Source of the DNA: a virus | DNA: 64,000 bases | IMG/VR virus record: IMGVR_UViG_3300042402_003111 | Coordinates: 1 to 64,000 of that record | Direction: 5' to 3' (one strand) | Shown: positions 29,070 through 36,882 of the stretch, one piece after another | How the letters are laid out: every line of letters starts with the position of its first letter | Position numbering within the stretch: the stretch's first letter is position 1 | Notes under the pieces: generated by a model | Database searches by the model: none | Seen by the model: only the letters and a program-made list of their open reading frames with translations | What the model was told of the DNA's origin: nothing | Position numbers and translations under genes: made by a program

Positions 29070-29098
29070 ATTATATGTTATAGTTTGTACAAGAGCAA
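29070..29098 (-). promoter_or_regulatory. Weak sigma70-type promoter of the HTH gene
   Basis: -10 TATAAT (complement 29070-29075), spacer 17, -35 TTGCTC (complement 29093-29098), a poor match. Confidence 0.4.
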
Positions 29099-29100
29099 AC

Positions 29101-29466
29101 TTATTGGTGGGATTTGTCAGGATCATTTACTCGAAAGTTCAGCTTCAATCCTGGGAATCGTCGTTCAGCGTTATTCATGGCTTCGACAACATCAGCACCT
29201 TGTGCCATAAAGTTATCATTATGGTCGTATAGATAACACACGCCTTGATGCCATTCTGTACGGTATTCCTCTTTTGATTTGGATTTAGATTCTTGACTAG
29301 AGGATTCCGCAGCGTCTTCTCGTGTTGCACGTTCTACCCTGGCCATGATTTCACGTATCTCCTCGGGCTTCTCAACAATACGTTCTATAAAACTTTGTGT
29401 AGCACGCCATACTCCCCAAAGGAAGCCAATACCAATGCCCACTAATATTCCCATTAAGAAATCCAT
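29101..29466 (-). CDS. Membrane-anchored protein
   Basis: 121 residues: N-terminal helix (FLMGILVGIGIGFLWGVW), a charged Ser/Lys-rich linker and a C-terminal soluble part (YRTEWHQGVCYLYDHND ...). Type of topology suggests inner-membrane anchoring; function unknown. Confidence 0.6.
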   Translation of the reverse strand: MDFLMGILVGIGIGFLWGVWRATQSFIERIVEKPEEIREIMARVERATREDAAESSSQESKSKSKEEYRTEWHQGVCYLYDHNDNFMAQGADVVEAMNNAERRFPGLKLNFRVNDPDKSHQ

Positions 29467-29467
29467 G

Positions 29468-29680
29468 TTAGTCCTTTTGTTTATTTATTGAGTCAATTCT
29501 ACGACGTCTACACTCGTTTCTAACATCCTGTGGAATGTCAGCTACAAATTCAGTAAGAGCACAATCATATCTATTAGTACGTCGTTCCACAGTGTCATGC
29601 CTAGTACCCAGATAAAAAGCTACCCAAGTAACCGCAAATACAAGGATCAAATAATAAATGTCTTTTAAGATTTCGTTCAT
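29468..29680 (-). CDS. Small single-helix membrane protein
   Basis: 70 residues from the ATG at 29680 (GAGGTGG upstream). One helix (YYLILVFAVTWVAFYLGTR), then a soluble part with two Cys (NRYDCALTEF; VRNECRRRR). Recalls a conserved marine phage protein, name unknown to me. Confidence 0.6.
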   Translation of the reverse strand: MNEILKDIYYLILVFAVTWVAFYLGTRHDTVERRTNRYDCALTEFVADIPQDVRNECRRRRIDSINKQKD

Positions 29681-29925
29681 CGCCACCTCAATTTAAACCA
29701 CATCACATCCTTTTCGTCGGTGAATTCATATTCAGCAATTTGATCACAGGTTAGGCTATGGTCAGCCACATCTTGTATGTCAAATCGTTTATAACTTGGA
29801 CAATGTTTAGTAGCCCAGATAGCAGCATCTATAAAATACAATCTCATACGATTATAGTCAAGATCCGGATGATGTTCGTCTGTTAGATAGACTCTGATAG
29901 AGTCAGGCAACGATCCAGAGGTCAT
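29677..29925 (-). CDS. LRW-family small protein
   Basis: 82 residues from the ATG at 29925 (29952 is the alternative). Ends FTDEKDVMWFKLRWR, the shared ending of a paralogous family in this window (see findings). ATGA overlap with the next gene. Confidence 0.6.
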   Translation of the reverse strand: MTSGSLPDSIRVYLTDEHHPDLDYNRMRLYFIDAAIWATKHCPSYKRFDIQDVADHSLTCDQIAEYEFTDEKDVMWFKLRWR

Positions 29926-30250
29926 CGTCTTGTAGTACAATAGTTTCGGCACCGTCGTATTCGTCTATACGAAATAAGCTGCCTTCGGGAATCCAAGTAA
30001 TCACAAGATCATCTACACCGCCCCAATAAGCGGATTTGTGTTCGTTTTGATAGTGTTCTTCGCAGTAGGCTTCTACTTCTTCAGCCTCGGCTCCGCGTTC
30101 GATCATGTCAACCAGTTGTGGATCAAACAGTAATTCTTCAATACGATGCCAGCTATACCAGCCAGCACCATGCTGAGGACTGTGGATCACAGCCACTCGA
30201 CCAAAACGTACAACTTTTGCACAATCAGATATACTTATAGCCAACCGCAA
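29903..30250 (-). CDS. Protein of unknown function
   Basis: 115 residues, acidic middle (RGAEAEEVEAYCEEHYQNEH), aromatic ends. Overlaps both neighbours. No family recognised. Confidence 0.6.
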   Translation of the reverse strand: MRLAISISDCAKVVRFGRVAVIHSPQHGAGWYSWHRIEELLFDPQLVDMIERGAEAEEVEAYCEEHYQNEHKSAYWGGVDDLVITWIPEGSLFRIDEYDGAETIVLQDDDLWIVA

Positions 30251-30419
30251 TTCTCCATAAACTGGCTTTCATAGGGTTCATAAACTCTATGGATATTTCA
30301 TTATCTTCGTAATGAAACGTTAATTTATAATCTTTTTTTGGTGTGAGTCTTAACGCTTCTAAGTCTGCTTCCAATTGATTAAAATTAATATCTCTTTGTA
30401 ATTGTATTACCATGTTCAT
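30225..30419 (-). CDS. Small protein, unknown function
   Basis: 64 residues with a beta-hairpin segment (YKLTFHYEDNEISIEFMNP). Overlaps the following gene by 26 bases, so one of the two starts may lie further in. Confidence 0.5.
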   Translation of the reverse strand: MNMVIQLQRDINFNQLEADLEALRLTPKKDYKLTFHYEDNEISIEFMNPMKASLWRIAVGYKYI

Positions 30420-30428
30420 AGTATACTA

Positions 30429-30992
30429 TCATTCCTCTTCGTAGTCAAGTTCATCTTCTTCAATCCATTTTTGATTTGGATCATCATAGGCTTTGTAATA
30501 AGCTTCGTTTGGTTTGAGCACTCTGAAATCGTTGCTATATTTTAAACTGGCCAAAGTGTACTCTGTCTTTTTGAGTAAATCACAAACTACCCAAGCAGTT
30601 CCGCATCCCCCACTAACGTTCTTAAATGGACTGTGTTTATACTCGTTAGCCATTAAGGCGTTATGCATTTTATTGCCATACGCAAAGATGATACGAGTAA
30701 TGCCTAACCGTTGGTTACGCAGTCTTACTTTATCAATTAGTGTTAAATTAGTAATGTGGGCACAGTTGTTGTCGTCGATTGTAAGTAATACATTCTTGAC
30801 CTTAATACTGCCCTTGGTATGACTGTTTGTTGGCGTTTCTTTTGTGCTCCACGGAACATCGCAGTCAACGTGTTCTACATAATAAGTTTCCCCATGAAAT
30901 TTAACGACCCACATAGGAATAGTCGAGTCTTCCAAATGTTTCTTGTTAAAGTGGAAAACTATATCATCACATGCAAATTCAATCTATGCCAT
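30429..30992 (-). CDS. Conserved phage-type protein with TAG as third codon
   Basis: The ribosome site AAGGAG is followed at 7 bases by ATG GCA TAG (ATG complement 30990-30992, TAG complement 30984-30986). Past the TAG the frame continues as IEFACDDIVFHFNKKHLEDS into TIPMWVVKFHGETYYVEHVD and runs to a normal stop, 187 codons in all. Without readthrough, translation would need a TTG at 30935 or the ATG at 30914, neither with a ribosome site. The C-terminal part includes STKETPTNSHTKGSIKVKN and an acidic tail. Function unknown. The suppressor-like tRNA is two genes upstream. Confidence 0.6.
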
Positions 30993-31022
30993 TTTAATCT
31001 CCTTAAAAAATTAGCAATGTAT

Positions 31023-31265
31023 TTATTGATCCCATTTAAACACCTTAAATGTTTTATCAATTATATGTTCTTTTTTACTAGGTGTAGTATCTGCTATTTC
31101 GCTGACAAAATGTATTTCAAAACCGTCGAACTTACCGTCGGTCATTTTGGTTAGTATTTTATCTACTTGTTTACCTGTACGTTCTTGTACAATGTTAGCA
31201 ACAATTTGTTCAACAGTTTGAGCATCGATGTTAGTGCTGACATCCAGTTCAAATTGATAAGTCAT
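31023..31265 (-). CDS. Small protein directly downstream of the CUA tRNA
   Basis: 80 residues (start MTYQFELDVSTNIDAQTVEQ), alpha/beta, AAAGGAAAT site. Its ATG is 15 bases from the tRNA 3' end, so both are on one transcript. Confidence 0.6.
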   Translation of the reverse strand: MTYQFELDVSTNIDAQTVEQIVANIVQERTGKQVDKILTKMTDGKFDGFEIHFVSEIADTTPSKKEHIIDKTFKVFKWDQ

Positions 31266-31280
31266 AATATTTCCTTTGTT

Positions 31281-31356
31281 TGGTGCACCGAATGGGATTC
31301 GAACCCATAACCTTGAGCTTTAGAGACTCCGGCTCTAACCGTTGAGCTACCAGTGC
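31281..31356 (-). tRNA. Suppressor tRNA (anticodon CTA, reads UAG)
   Basis: 76 bases with encoded CCA: acceptor GCACTGG/TCGGTGC, D stem GCTC/GAGC, anticodon arm GGAGT-CTCTAAA-GCTCA, T stem ATGGG/CCCAT with TTCGAAT. T33 fixes the anticodon as C34 T35 A36, complementary to UAG. The loop CTCTAAA differs by one base from the CTCCAAA loop of bacterial tRNA-Trp. The top pair of the anticodon stem is a G-A mismatch and base 73 is A. The amino acid carried cannot be read from sequence alone. Confidence 0.8.
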
Positions 31357-31384
31357 TTTAATCTGTATGGGTCTTTCCCCACGG

Positions 31385-31594
31385 TCAATTCTTTAGCTGA
31401 TTAATTTCTTCAACTAACGGTTGTATGTGATGAGTATACAATTGTTCCATCTGTTTGTAAAGACTCTGTCTTTCCGAATCTGACATGCCGGCAGTAATCG
31501 AACTGATGACTGTGTCATCGGATTGTTTGTTCAAACCGTAGTCATGACGCCAAGTGTAGCACATACCAGTTATAATTTCTTCTTTAGTTTTCAA
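31385..31594 (-). CDS. Small helical protein, unknown function
   Basis: 69 residues, helical (MSDSERQSLYKQMEQLY). Overlaps the preceding gene's end by 11 bases. Confidence 0.6.
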   Translation of the reverse strand: MKTKEEIITGMCYTWRHDYGLNKQSDDTVISSITAGMSDSERQSLYKQMEQLYTHHIQPLVEEINQLKN

Positions 31595-31814
31595 TTTGGC
31601 CTTCCTCTACTACACGACGTTCCCGATAGTGAACATTGATAAACTTTTTAGCACTTTCTAAGGTGCTAAACTTTCTAGTTATTCTGTAAGTATCTGAATC
31701 ATTATGTTTGATTGGACTCCAGAAAGCCCACCAAAGAAATTTCTGTTCAGTCCATATTTCGTAATGGACATCACCATTGCCGTCTTTTTCTTCTACAATT
31801 TTATATTTGGTCAT
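31584..31814 (-). CDS. Small protein, unknown function
   Basis: 76 residues, beta-rich with many Trp (KFLWWAFWSPIKHN) and RKFSTLESAKKFINVHYRER. ATGA overlap at the start. Confidence 0.6.
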   Translation of the reverse strand: MTKYKIVEEKDGNGDVHYEIWTEQKFLWWAFWSPIKHNDSDTYRITRKFSTLESAKKFINVHYRERRVVEEGQIEN

Positions 31815-31969
31815 AGTCTACACTCTGCTATCATTTTAGATTTAACCTGTTGAAGTCTTTGATTCCACACGATTGCAGCTTGACGACATTCGTTTTCGGA
31901 TTGATATCTGTTATGTTCAGCAAAGTTACTAGGCGTAGCTAACCAAAAAACTAAAATATAAGTTGTCAT
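31811..31969 (-). CDS. Two-Cys family small membrane or secreted protein
   Basis: 52 residues: MTTYILVFWLATPSNFAEHN start, RYQSENECRQAAIVWNQRLQ middle, MIAECRL end. ATGA overlaps on both sides. Same layout as the proteins at 13048, 26584, 35182, 38188. Confidence 0.55.
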   Translation of the reverse strand: MTTYILVFWLATPSNFAEHNRYQSENECRQAAIVWNQRLQQVKSKMIAECRL

Positions 31970-32100
31970 TGTTTTTCATCTTTCTTTTCAGGTTGTACGA
32001 TAGCAGGAGGCTGTTCGGGCCATATCTTATCTTTGATATAGTTGGCACCAATCCAGCCCCAGGCTGAAAAGAATCCCCACACTATCATTTCTAATATCAT
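31966..32100 (-). CDS. Membrane microprotein with Pro/Lys tail
   Basis: 44 residues (MILEMIVWGFFSAWGWIGAN then a charged tail EKKDEKQ). Begins right at the stop of the upstream gene. Confidence 0.5.
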   Translation of the reverse strand: MILEMIVWGFFSAWGWIGANYIKDKIWPEQPPAIVQPEKKDEKQ

Positions 32101-32346
32101 TTAGTTCACCCAATGTCTTGTGTCGTAGAAGTGTATGATAGCTTCAAATCCCAGTAACGCTAGGCTAAGGAATAGACCACTATGACTCTGTCTAGTAGTC
32201 AATCTAAAATCAAATCCTACGATATCTGTGGTTTTATCAAATTGCAACTCTAGCATTTTATATTGGCTAAGTTCCCAACTAGGATTAGCCAAAGTTTCGA
32301 ATCTATCACTGTATGGGTTGCGTATGTTAAAACTCAGTGAGATCAT
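32101..32346 (-). CDS. Small protein with hydrophobic C-terminal segment
   Basis: 81 residues; NPSWELSQYKMLELQFDKT and a hydrophobic stretch (GLFLSLALLGFEAIIHFYD). Function unknown. Confidence 0.55.
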   Translation of the reverse strand: MISLSFNIRNPYSDRFETLANPSWELSQYKMLELQFDKTTDIVGFDFRLTTRQSHSGLFLSLALLGFEAIIHFYDTRHWVN

Positions 32347-32549
32347 TCTTCAACTCCGAAATGTTTCTTAATCTGTTTAGCAATTCTAACTGCGGTATTA
32401 GTACAACAAGCATCTCCATCGGTGATATCATCTTCACTAACTTGGGCACACTCTCGCACAATCAACCGAGCGAACTTTTCAAATTTTTCAACATCTGGAT
32501 TAGCATAGAATCCAGACTCTCTAGCAAGTTCTCTAATTCGTTCGTTCAA
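32343..32549 (-). CDS. MNxRIxEL-family small protein
   Basis: 68 residues; pattern MNERIRELARESGF ... EKFARLIVRECAQV ... IKKHFGVEE, common in phage genomes. Two paralogs follow at 38800 and 39060. Function unknown. Confidence 0.65.
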   Translation of the reverse strand: MNERIRELARESGFYANPDVEKFEKFARLIVRECAQVSEDDITDGDACCTNTAVRIAKQIKKHFGVEE

Positions 32550-32743
32550 ATCTTTTCTCCGTGTTTGAGTAACATCAACATATAATCCTTTGGTCGTTCG
32601 GGTTGACCATAACTATCGTGTGATACCTTGTCGTAACACTGACTACAGAAGTATCCTGATATGCTGTAGTAGCCGCTAAGGAACCAGCCATTACCATTTC
32701 TTACTTCGACACCGCAATTAGTACAGGTTAAGTTTATTTTCAT
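32546..32743 (-). CDS. Zinc-ribbon protein
   Basis: 65 residues with CTNCGVEV (7-14) and CSQCYDKV (about 33-40), a four-Cys ribbon. ATGA overlap with the upstream gene. Confidence 0.65.
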   Translation of the reverse strand: MKINLTCTNCGVEVRNGNGWFLSGYYSISGYFCSQCYDKVSHDSYGQPERPKDYMLMLLKHGEKI

Positions 32744-32976
32744 CTGCGTTCTTTCTGTTTAGGAAACTTAGTACACCAAAGACATTTGGTACTCTCTTTA
32801 CCATAAAAGTAAAGGTTCATATCAAACAGTTTACGACCGCAACCTGTACACACATAGGTGCTCATAGGCACATCAAGGTCAGACTCGCTCGATGCCTTTT
32901 GATTTTTCACCTTCTCGGATAACTTTAAGAAGCTCTCTTTGCTGATACTTGCTCTCTGCGGTTTGTCGTTTGTCAT
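32740..32976 (-). CDS. Zinc-finger protein (start uncertain)
   Basis: 78 residues as drawn, or 41 from the ATG at 32865. CTGCGRKLF and CLWCTKFP form a four-Cys site in the C-terminal half. The longer form overlaps the upstream gene by 98 bases, so the shorter form may be the real product. Confidence 0.55.
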   Translation of the reverse strand: MTNDKPQRASISKESFLKLSEKVKNQKASSESDLDVPMSTYVCTGCGRKLFDMNLYFYGKESTKCLWCTKFPKQKERR

Positions 32977-33247
32977 GAGTACTCACTTTCATTATGTCAT
33001 CATAGTTACGAGCCCACTCTACACCTCGTAGCCATTTATCTATGTCTTGTAGTGTACCTGCGAATATTTCTGCTTCTCTATTATAAACAGGTAAGTGTTC
33101 GTCTAAAGGCATAAGAGCAATAGTATCGAACTCCATGCCAGAATATTTAGAAGGAGCAAATTTTAGGCCAATCTTGTTAGCCCGTTCTTCTACATCTCGA
33201 AAACTTTTTAAAAGCTGCCAACCAGCAACCATAGCAATATTAGCCAT
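32879..33247 (-). CDS. Protein of unknown function
   Basis: 122 residues, helical, Lys/Glu-rich end (LLKVIREGEKSKGIERV). Driven by the promoter at 33278-33306, TTGGAGCC site. Confidence 0.6.
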   Translation of the reverse strand: MANIAMVAGWQLLKSFRDVEERANKIGLKFAPSKYSGMEFDTIALMPLDEHLPVYNREAEIFAGTLQDIDKWLRGVEWARNYDDIMKVSTHDKRQTAESKYQQRELLKVIREGEKSKGIERV

Positions 33248-33277
33248 TACGGCTCCAAATTAGTTGTTAATAGTTGT

Positions 33278-33306
33278 ATTGTACAGCAGATTAGAGTTTA
33301 AGTCAA
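33278..33306 (-). promoter_or_regulatory. Sigma70-type early promoter
   Basis: -35 TTGACT (complement 33301-33306), -10 TACAAT (complement 33278-33283), spacer 17. Confidence 0.7.
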
Positions 33307-33647
33307 GACCATTTGAGTTGATAAAACGTATAATCTACATCTTTGAGTTTGGCACGGATAACATATGTATAACCAAAACTAGCATGGTCTACCATTCTGT
33401 GCCAAATTGGTGATTCTATGGCATGTTCCATGACCCAGGAACCTTGTTCACTGTTTTGCCATTTTATAATTGGTTCAGCAGCATATAAGTCTGGATCTTC
33501 TACATCACCCATGGTAAAACGATGCACAGTTACATCGTGTATTTTGTGTACTCGATCTTCGATGACCATGTGCTCGCGTGTGTGTTTCAGTGGTGGCTCA
33601 CCTAGGTATCCTGTGTAGTATGTATTTGTATATCCTGTTACACTCAT
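33303..33647 (-). CDS. LRW-family protein
   Basis: 114 residues; IKWQNSEQGSWVMEHAIESP and HASFGYTYVIRAKLKDVDYT, ending TFYQLKWS. Such proteins are frequent in T4-like marine phages; function unknown. Confidence 0.65.
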   Translation of the reverse strand: MSVTGYTNTYYTGYLGEPPLKHTREHMVIEDRVHKIHDVTVHRFTMGDVEDPDLYAAEPIIKWQNSEQGSWVMEHAIESPIWHRMVDHASFGYTYVIRAKLKDVDYTFYQLKWS

Positions 33648-34483
33648 TACATTAGTTGAGCTACAATTTGACTACGACGTTGAACATTTGGTTGTCCAAG
33701 TACAATCAAACCGTAGACCTTGCTTCCTTTCTCTACCAGCATCATAACACAACGACCAGCACTATTGGTAAATCCTGTCTTGCTGATTAAGATGTTATCA
33801 TACTTATACAGTTCAGGATTAGTGTTGTGAAATTTAATATGTACATTCTTTTTGCCTTTAGGCACACTCAGATCAAAATTACGCAATGCTCCAATGTCCT
33901 GTATCACAGGATTGTTTTTAATACTGTTCAAGAACAGGACTAGCTCGCTGGCTGTGCTAACATTACCTGGTAACAAGCCTGAACTGTCCACAATCTGTGT
34001 GTGTATCAAACCAATATTGTGATTGTAAGTATTAGCATCTATGATAAACTGATTAAATCCACCAGGATGATTATTGGCCAGTACTTCAGCAGCTAGATTA
34101 TCGGAATTCATGACCATGGCCTTGAGCAAGTCCATACGGCTAACATAGGTACCTCTGGGCACTTTACCACCGTTATGACCAGAGACATATAGCTTTTCGT
34201 ACAGGTTAGCACTACTGTTAATCACGGTAATAGCTGTAAACATCTTGGTAATACTGGCTATACTGCGTACTTGATTACGATTGAACTCATCACTGAATTC
34301 ACCGTTATCATAATCAAATAGCACATAACTGCCCGTGGCATAGTAGCTATAGTTAGGAGTCTTCTTAACTAAATGTGTTTTAGCCTTACGACTCTTTGCC
34401 TTTTTATGTTTTTTATTGGGCTTTGCGTCTGCTGCACCAGCAAAAGCAAATGCCAATAGAGTAGCTAGTAGTATTTTTTTCAT
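33647..34483 (-). CDS. D-alanyl-D-alanine carboxypeptidase / PBP-like protein
   Basis: 278 residues with a signal peptide (ILLATLLAFAFAGAADA, 4-20) and a Lys-rich segment. Active-site motifs are all present: SITK (Ser77, Lys80), SDN (127-129) and KTG (235-237). This matches low-molecular-weight penicillin-binding proteins (PBP5/PBP7-type) that trim peptidoglycan in the periplasm. In a phage it could remodel the wall for lysis or block re-infection (inference). The shorter length means the C-terminal anchor is absent. Confidence 0.85.
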   Translation of the reverse strand: MKKILLATLLAFAFAGAADAKPNKKHKKAKSRKAKTHLVKKTPNYSYYATGSYVLFDYDNGEFSDEFNRNQVRSIASITKMFTAITVINSSANLYEKLYVSGHNGGKVPRGTYVSRMDLLKAMVMNSDNLAAEVLANNHPGGFNQFIIDANTYNHNIGLIHTQIVDSSGLLPGNVSTASELVLFLNSIKNNPVIQDIGALRNFDLSVPKGKKNVHIKFHNTNPELYKYDNILISKTGFTNSAGRCVMMLVEKGSKVYGLIVLGQPNVQRRSQIVAQLM

Positions 34484-34528
34484 AGTAGAATACTTATCTT
34501 ACCAAAAAACTAGAAAAAACTATACTTT

Positions 34529-34915
34529 TTATGGAGCCGCACTTACACCACTATTGGCCACCGGATGACCATTATCAGCTTGTTCCTGTGCCAGAACAAA
34601 CTTCTTGAACAGTTCGAAATTGTCACGTGCTTTTTCTAGGCCGGGATATTTTTCACAGAGATAATCTAATTTTTGTTGATCCATCATATGTTGATGTGCC
34701 CAATCAAGTGTGGCCTTTACCCAGTCCGGTAAGTCTACATTGGCATATGAAGGCGTAATACTTTGCCAAGTTATACCATCATATACTTCAAAATTCTGTG
34801 TACCAGGATTAAATCTCATCTGTCCAGCACTGAGAGCACTGCCGTTAATGTAAGGTAAGTTCATTTGCCCGCCACTTACGCTTACATAATTTGATCCGTT
34901 AATTCCTTTTATCAT
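34529..34915 (-). CDS. Likely virion-associated protein
   Basis: 128 residues. MIKGINGSNYVSVSGGQMNL and GQMRFNPGTQNFEVYDGITW form the short beta motif found in many marine phage structural proteins; the rest is helical. Likely a minor structural protein although it lies in the early region. Confidence 0.55.
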   Translation of the reverse strand: MIKGINGSNYVSVSGGQMNLPYINGSALSAGQMRFNPGTQNFEVYDGITWQSITPSYANVDLPDWVKATLDWAHQHMMDQQKLDYLCEKYPGLEKARDNFELFKKFVLAQEQADNGHPVANSGVSAAP

Positions 34916-35243
34916 CGTCTGCTAACTCCTCTGCGTATTTGAGCAAGAACATTGTCCGTTTGTTTTCGCTGTAAAAATCTAAATGTATTTCTGTTCTAGT
35001 ACGTCCACGTTCGGGCGGCAATGACAGAAGATAGTTCATCTCGTCCTGACTCATTTTAGCTTCTTCATAGGCCGCATATTCTTTATCGTAGTTTTTGTTC
35101 ACATTCCAAGCTGTATGCTCACGCACTGTGAATCCTAATTTGGCTTTCATCTTTTCTCTAATGAAATAACTAGGAGGATACTCAGTTCGGAGTTTTTGAT
35201 TTATCTTTGTCCAAGTTCTTTTGTGCATCTTTATTGGTTTCAT
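34899..35243 (-). CDS. Protein of unknown function, LRW-like ending
   Basis: 114 residues, basic helical start; FYSENKRTMFLLKYAEEL near the end resembles the family ending (FxxxxxRxxFxLKW). Start could also be the ATG at 35228. Confidence 0.55.
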   Translation of the reverse strand: MKPIKMHKRTWTKINQKLRTEYPPSYFIREKMKAKLGFTVREHTAWNVNKNYDKEYAAYEEAKMSQDEMNYLLSLPPERGRTRTEIHLDFYSENKRTMFLLKYAEELADDDKRN

Positions 35244-35403
35244 TTTTTAATCCACAAATAGCCACTAACCCTTTGTTATCCCATTCTTTACGTGCTTCCA
35301 TACATTCAGCGTAATTTGGATATACTTTGCTATAAACAAATTTCATCTTTGGTGGAGGATCAGTCCACAGTTGTACAATCAAGATCCAAGGTAGTAATTC
35401 CAT
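35182..35403 (-). CDS. Two-Cys family small membrane or secreted protein
   Basis: 73 residues: MELLPWILIVQLWTDPPP start, VYPNYAECMEARKEW middle, GLVAICGLKN, basic tail. Same layout as the family at 13048. Confidence 0.55.
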   Translation of the reverse strand: MELLPWILIVQLWTDPPPKMKFVYSKVYPNYAECMEARKEWDNKGLVAICGLKNETNKDAQKNLDKDKSKTPN

Positions 35404-35404
35404 G

Positions 35405-35611
35405 TCAACTCCATCTTAGTATAAACCAATTCCGACTTCGTTCATTTTTTAGTTTCCACATATTGAATGCCATGCGTTTGCCTAAATTATTATTACGAAC
35501 CCAATTGTCTACTTGAATCATCATAGACTCGTTCATTAGACTAGAACTGTGTAGTTCCACCCAATGACCTTTTTTATCTGGTATGTCTATTTTAAACTTA
35601 GTTAATTCCAT
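35405..35611 (-). CDS. LRW-family small protein
   Basis: 68 residues ending LKNERSRNWFILRWS. Close to two other members on each side. Confidence 0.6.
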   Translation of the reverse strand: MELTKFKIDIPDKKGHWVELHSSSLMNESMMIQVDNWVRNNNLGKRMAFNMWKLKNERSRNWFILRWS

Positions 35612-35623
35612 TGTAAAGAAATT

Positions 35624-35845
35624 TTATTGCCAACGCAGTCTGAACCAAGTATAATCTTTTTCGTGCCTAAAGAAAATACTTCGAACAACTATAAACCAAC
35701 GGGCATTGATATCACCAGGTTCACTAGGACCAAAATTTTTATTAAGCCAATCCACTACTTCAGGACCTATACCAGTCGTTCTCACAATAATAAATTCTGT
35801 GTCGGGTTTCTTCTTCGGACGAGATTTTTCAACTTCGTATATCAT
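35624..35845 (-). CDS. LRW-family small protein
   Basis: 73 residues ending FRHEKDYTWFRLRWQ; contains GPEVVDWLNKNFGPS, a segment similar to that of the 36075 and 36882 proteins (WLDANVGPY, WCWKTFGAS). Confidence 0.65.
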   Translation of the reverse strand: MIYEVEKSRPKKKPDTEFIIVRTTGIGPEVVDWLNKNFGPSEPGDINARWFIVVRSIFFRHEKDYTWFRLRWQ

Positions 35846-36078
35846 GACCAGTCATCCATGTAGTCATCAGGAACTTGGTAGTTCCAAGGCTTACCGCCTA
35901 ACTCTTCCCAGTTATCCCATTTAGTTATTTCGTCTTTGCAATGTTTAGGCATACCAATACTACCTACTACAGCATCACATTGGCCACAACGATAACTAAT
36001 TTCATTTTCATAATCATAATAAGCAATACCTCCACAAGGTAAAGCCATTAGATCAGCAGGATGCGGATACTCATTCAT
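35842..36078 (-). CDS. Cys-containing small protein
   Basis: 78 residues with C..CGQCDAVVG..HC, a possible zinc site, and a Trp-rich acidic end. ATGA overlap at its start. Confidence 0.55.
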   Translation of the reverse strand: MNEYPHPADLMALPCGGIAYYDYENEISYRCGQCDAVVGSIGMPKHCKDEITKWDNWEELGGKPWNYQVPDDYMDDWS

Positions 36079-36353
36079 AGAAATTTAAGTATAAAAAATG
36101 TTGCCAGTTGTTCATTATCTATATCTAATTGATAGTATACTGTTCTGCCATAGCCGTCGACTATCTCTTTCATTTCAATTTGCCAACCTTCGCCTATCTC
36201 TAATGTAGTATAACGAGCAGGTATTTGTTCATCTATTCTTTTTAATCCTTGTCCTGGACCTAAGTACGGACCTACATTTGCATCTAACCATTCTCGTAAT
36301 GCTACTATAGTTTGCCTTCTATTAATGATTATTTCTGTTATATCAATAATCAT
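36075..36353 (-). CDS. LRW-family protein (divergent ending)
   Basis: 92 residues from the ATG at 36353 (overlaps the previous stop). Contains REWLDANVGPYLGPG and ends TFFILKFL. Confidence 0.6.
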   Translation of the reverse strand: MIIDITEIIINRRQTIVALREWLDANVGPYLGPGQGLKRIDEQIPARYTTLEIGEGWQIEMKEIVDGYGRTVYYQLDIDNEQLATFFILKFL

Positions 36354-36586
36354 TCTATGATATCGAACTCGTCTACAGGGTATTGTAGACAAATCCAAGT
36401 CCAATGTTCGGGTTTAAACTCCATGTAATAAGTGTCTAGATTTATGTCTTTGTATATTTTACAACGATATTGCCGTTCGAATTCTCGAGCAAACTGATCT
36501 TTGCTTAGTCCAGGATTTTGATCGCTGAATCTGCTAAACAGGACCCAGCCAGTTTGTTTCAACAAATTTACTTTTACGCACTCCAT
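36350..36586 (-). CDS. Small protein related to the LRW family
   Basis: 78 residues from the ATG at 36586. Ends HWTWICLQYPVDEFDIIE, a decayed version of the shared ending. Confidence 0.55.
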   Translation of the reverse strand: MECVKVNLLKQTGWVLFSRFSDQNPGLSKDQFAREFERQYRCKIYKDINLDTYYMEFKPEHWTWICLQYPVDEFDIIE

Positions 36587-36882
36587 CGCAATACAAACCA
36601 ATCTCTGTCTTTAATATCTTTGAAATAGAATCTGGCATTGTTACAATACCAACGCTGTCCAGGTGTCCATACACCATCCTTGGCAGTAGGGCCAAATGAG
36701 TCCACGACCCAAGCAATCATGTCATTCCACTGTAGTTCGTGTTTATGCATCCAGCCCACAGGCTTCACTTCATAATAGGATTCGCCGTTAAATTCTATTT
36801 GGCTTAATTTTAATTTATAAGGACCTAAGTCGTCTATAAGACGCTCAACAGCAGTTGCGTTCATAAGTTGTCGCTTACGCAT
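36574..36882 (-). CDS. LRW-family protein
   Basis: 102 residues from the ATG at 36882 (GGAGCTA site, TAATG overlap). Contains IAWVVDSFGPTA, GQRWYCNNARFYFKDIKDRD and ends DWFVLRWSA. Confidence 0.65.
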   Translation of the reverse strand: MRKRQLMNATAVERLIDDLGPYKLKLSQIEFNGESYYEVKPVGWMHKHELQWNDMIAWVVDSFGPTAKDGVWTPGQRWYCNNARFYFKDIKDRDWFVLRWSA

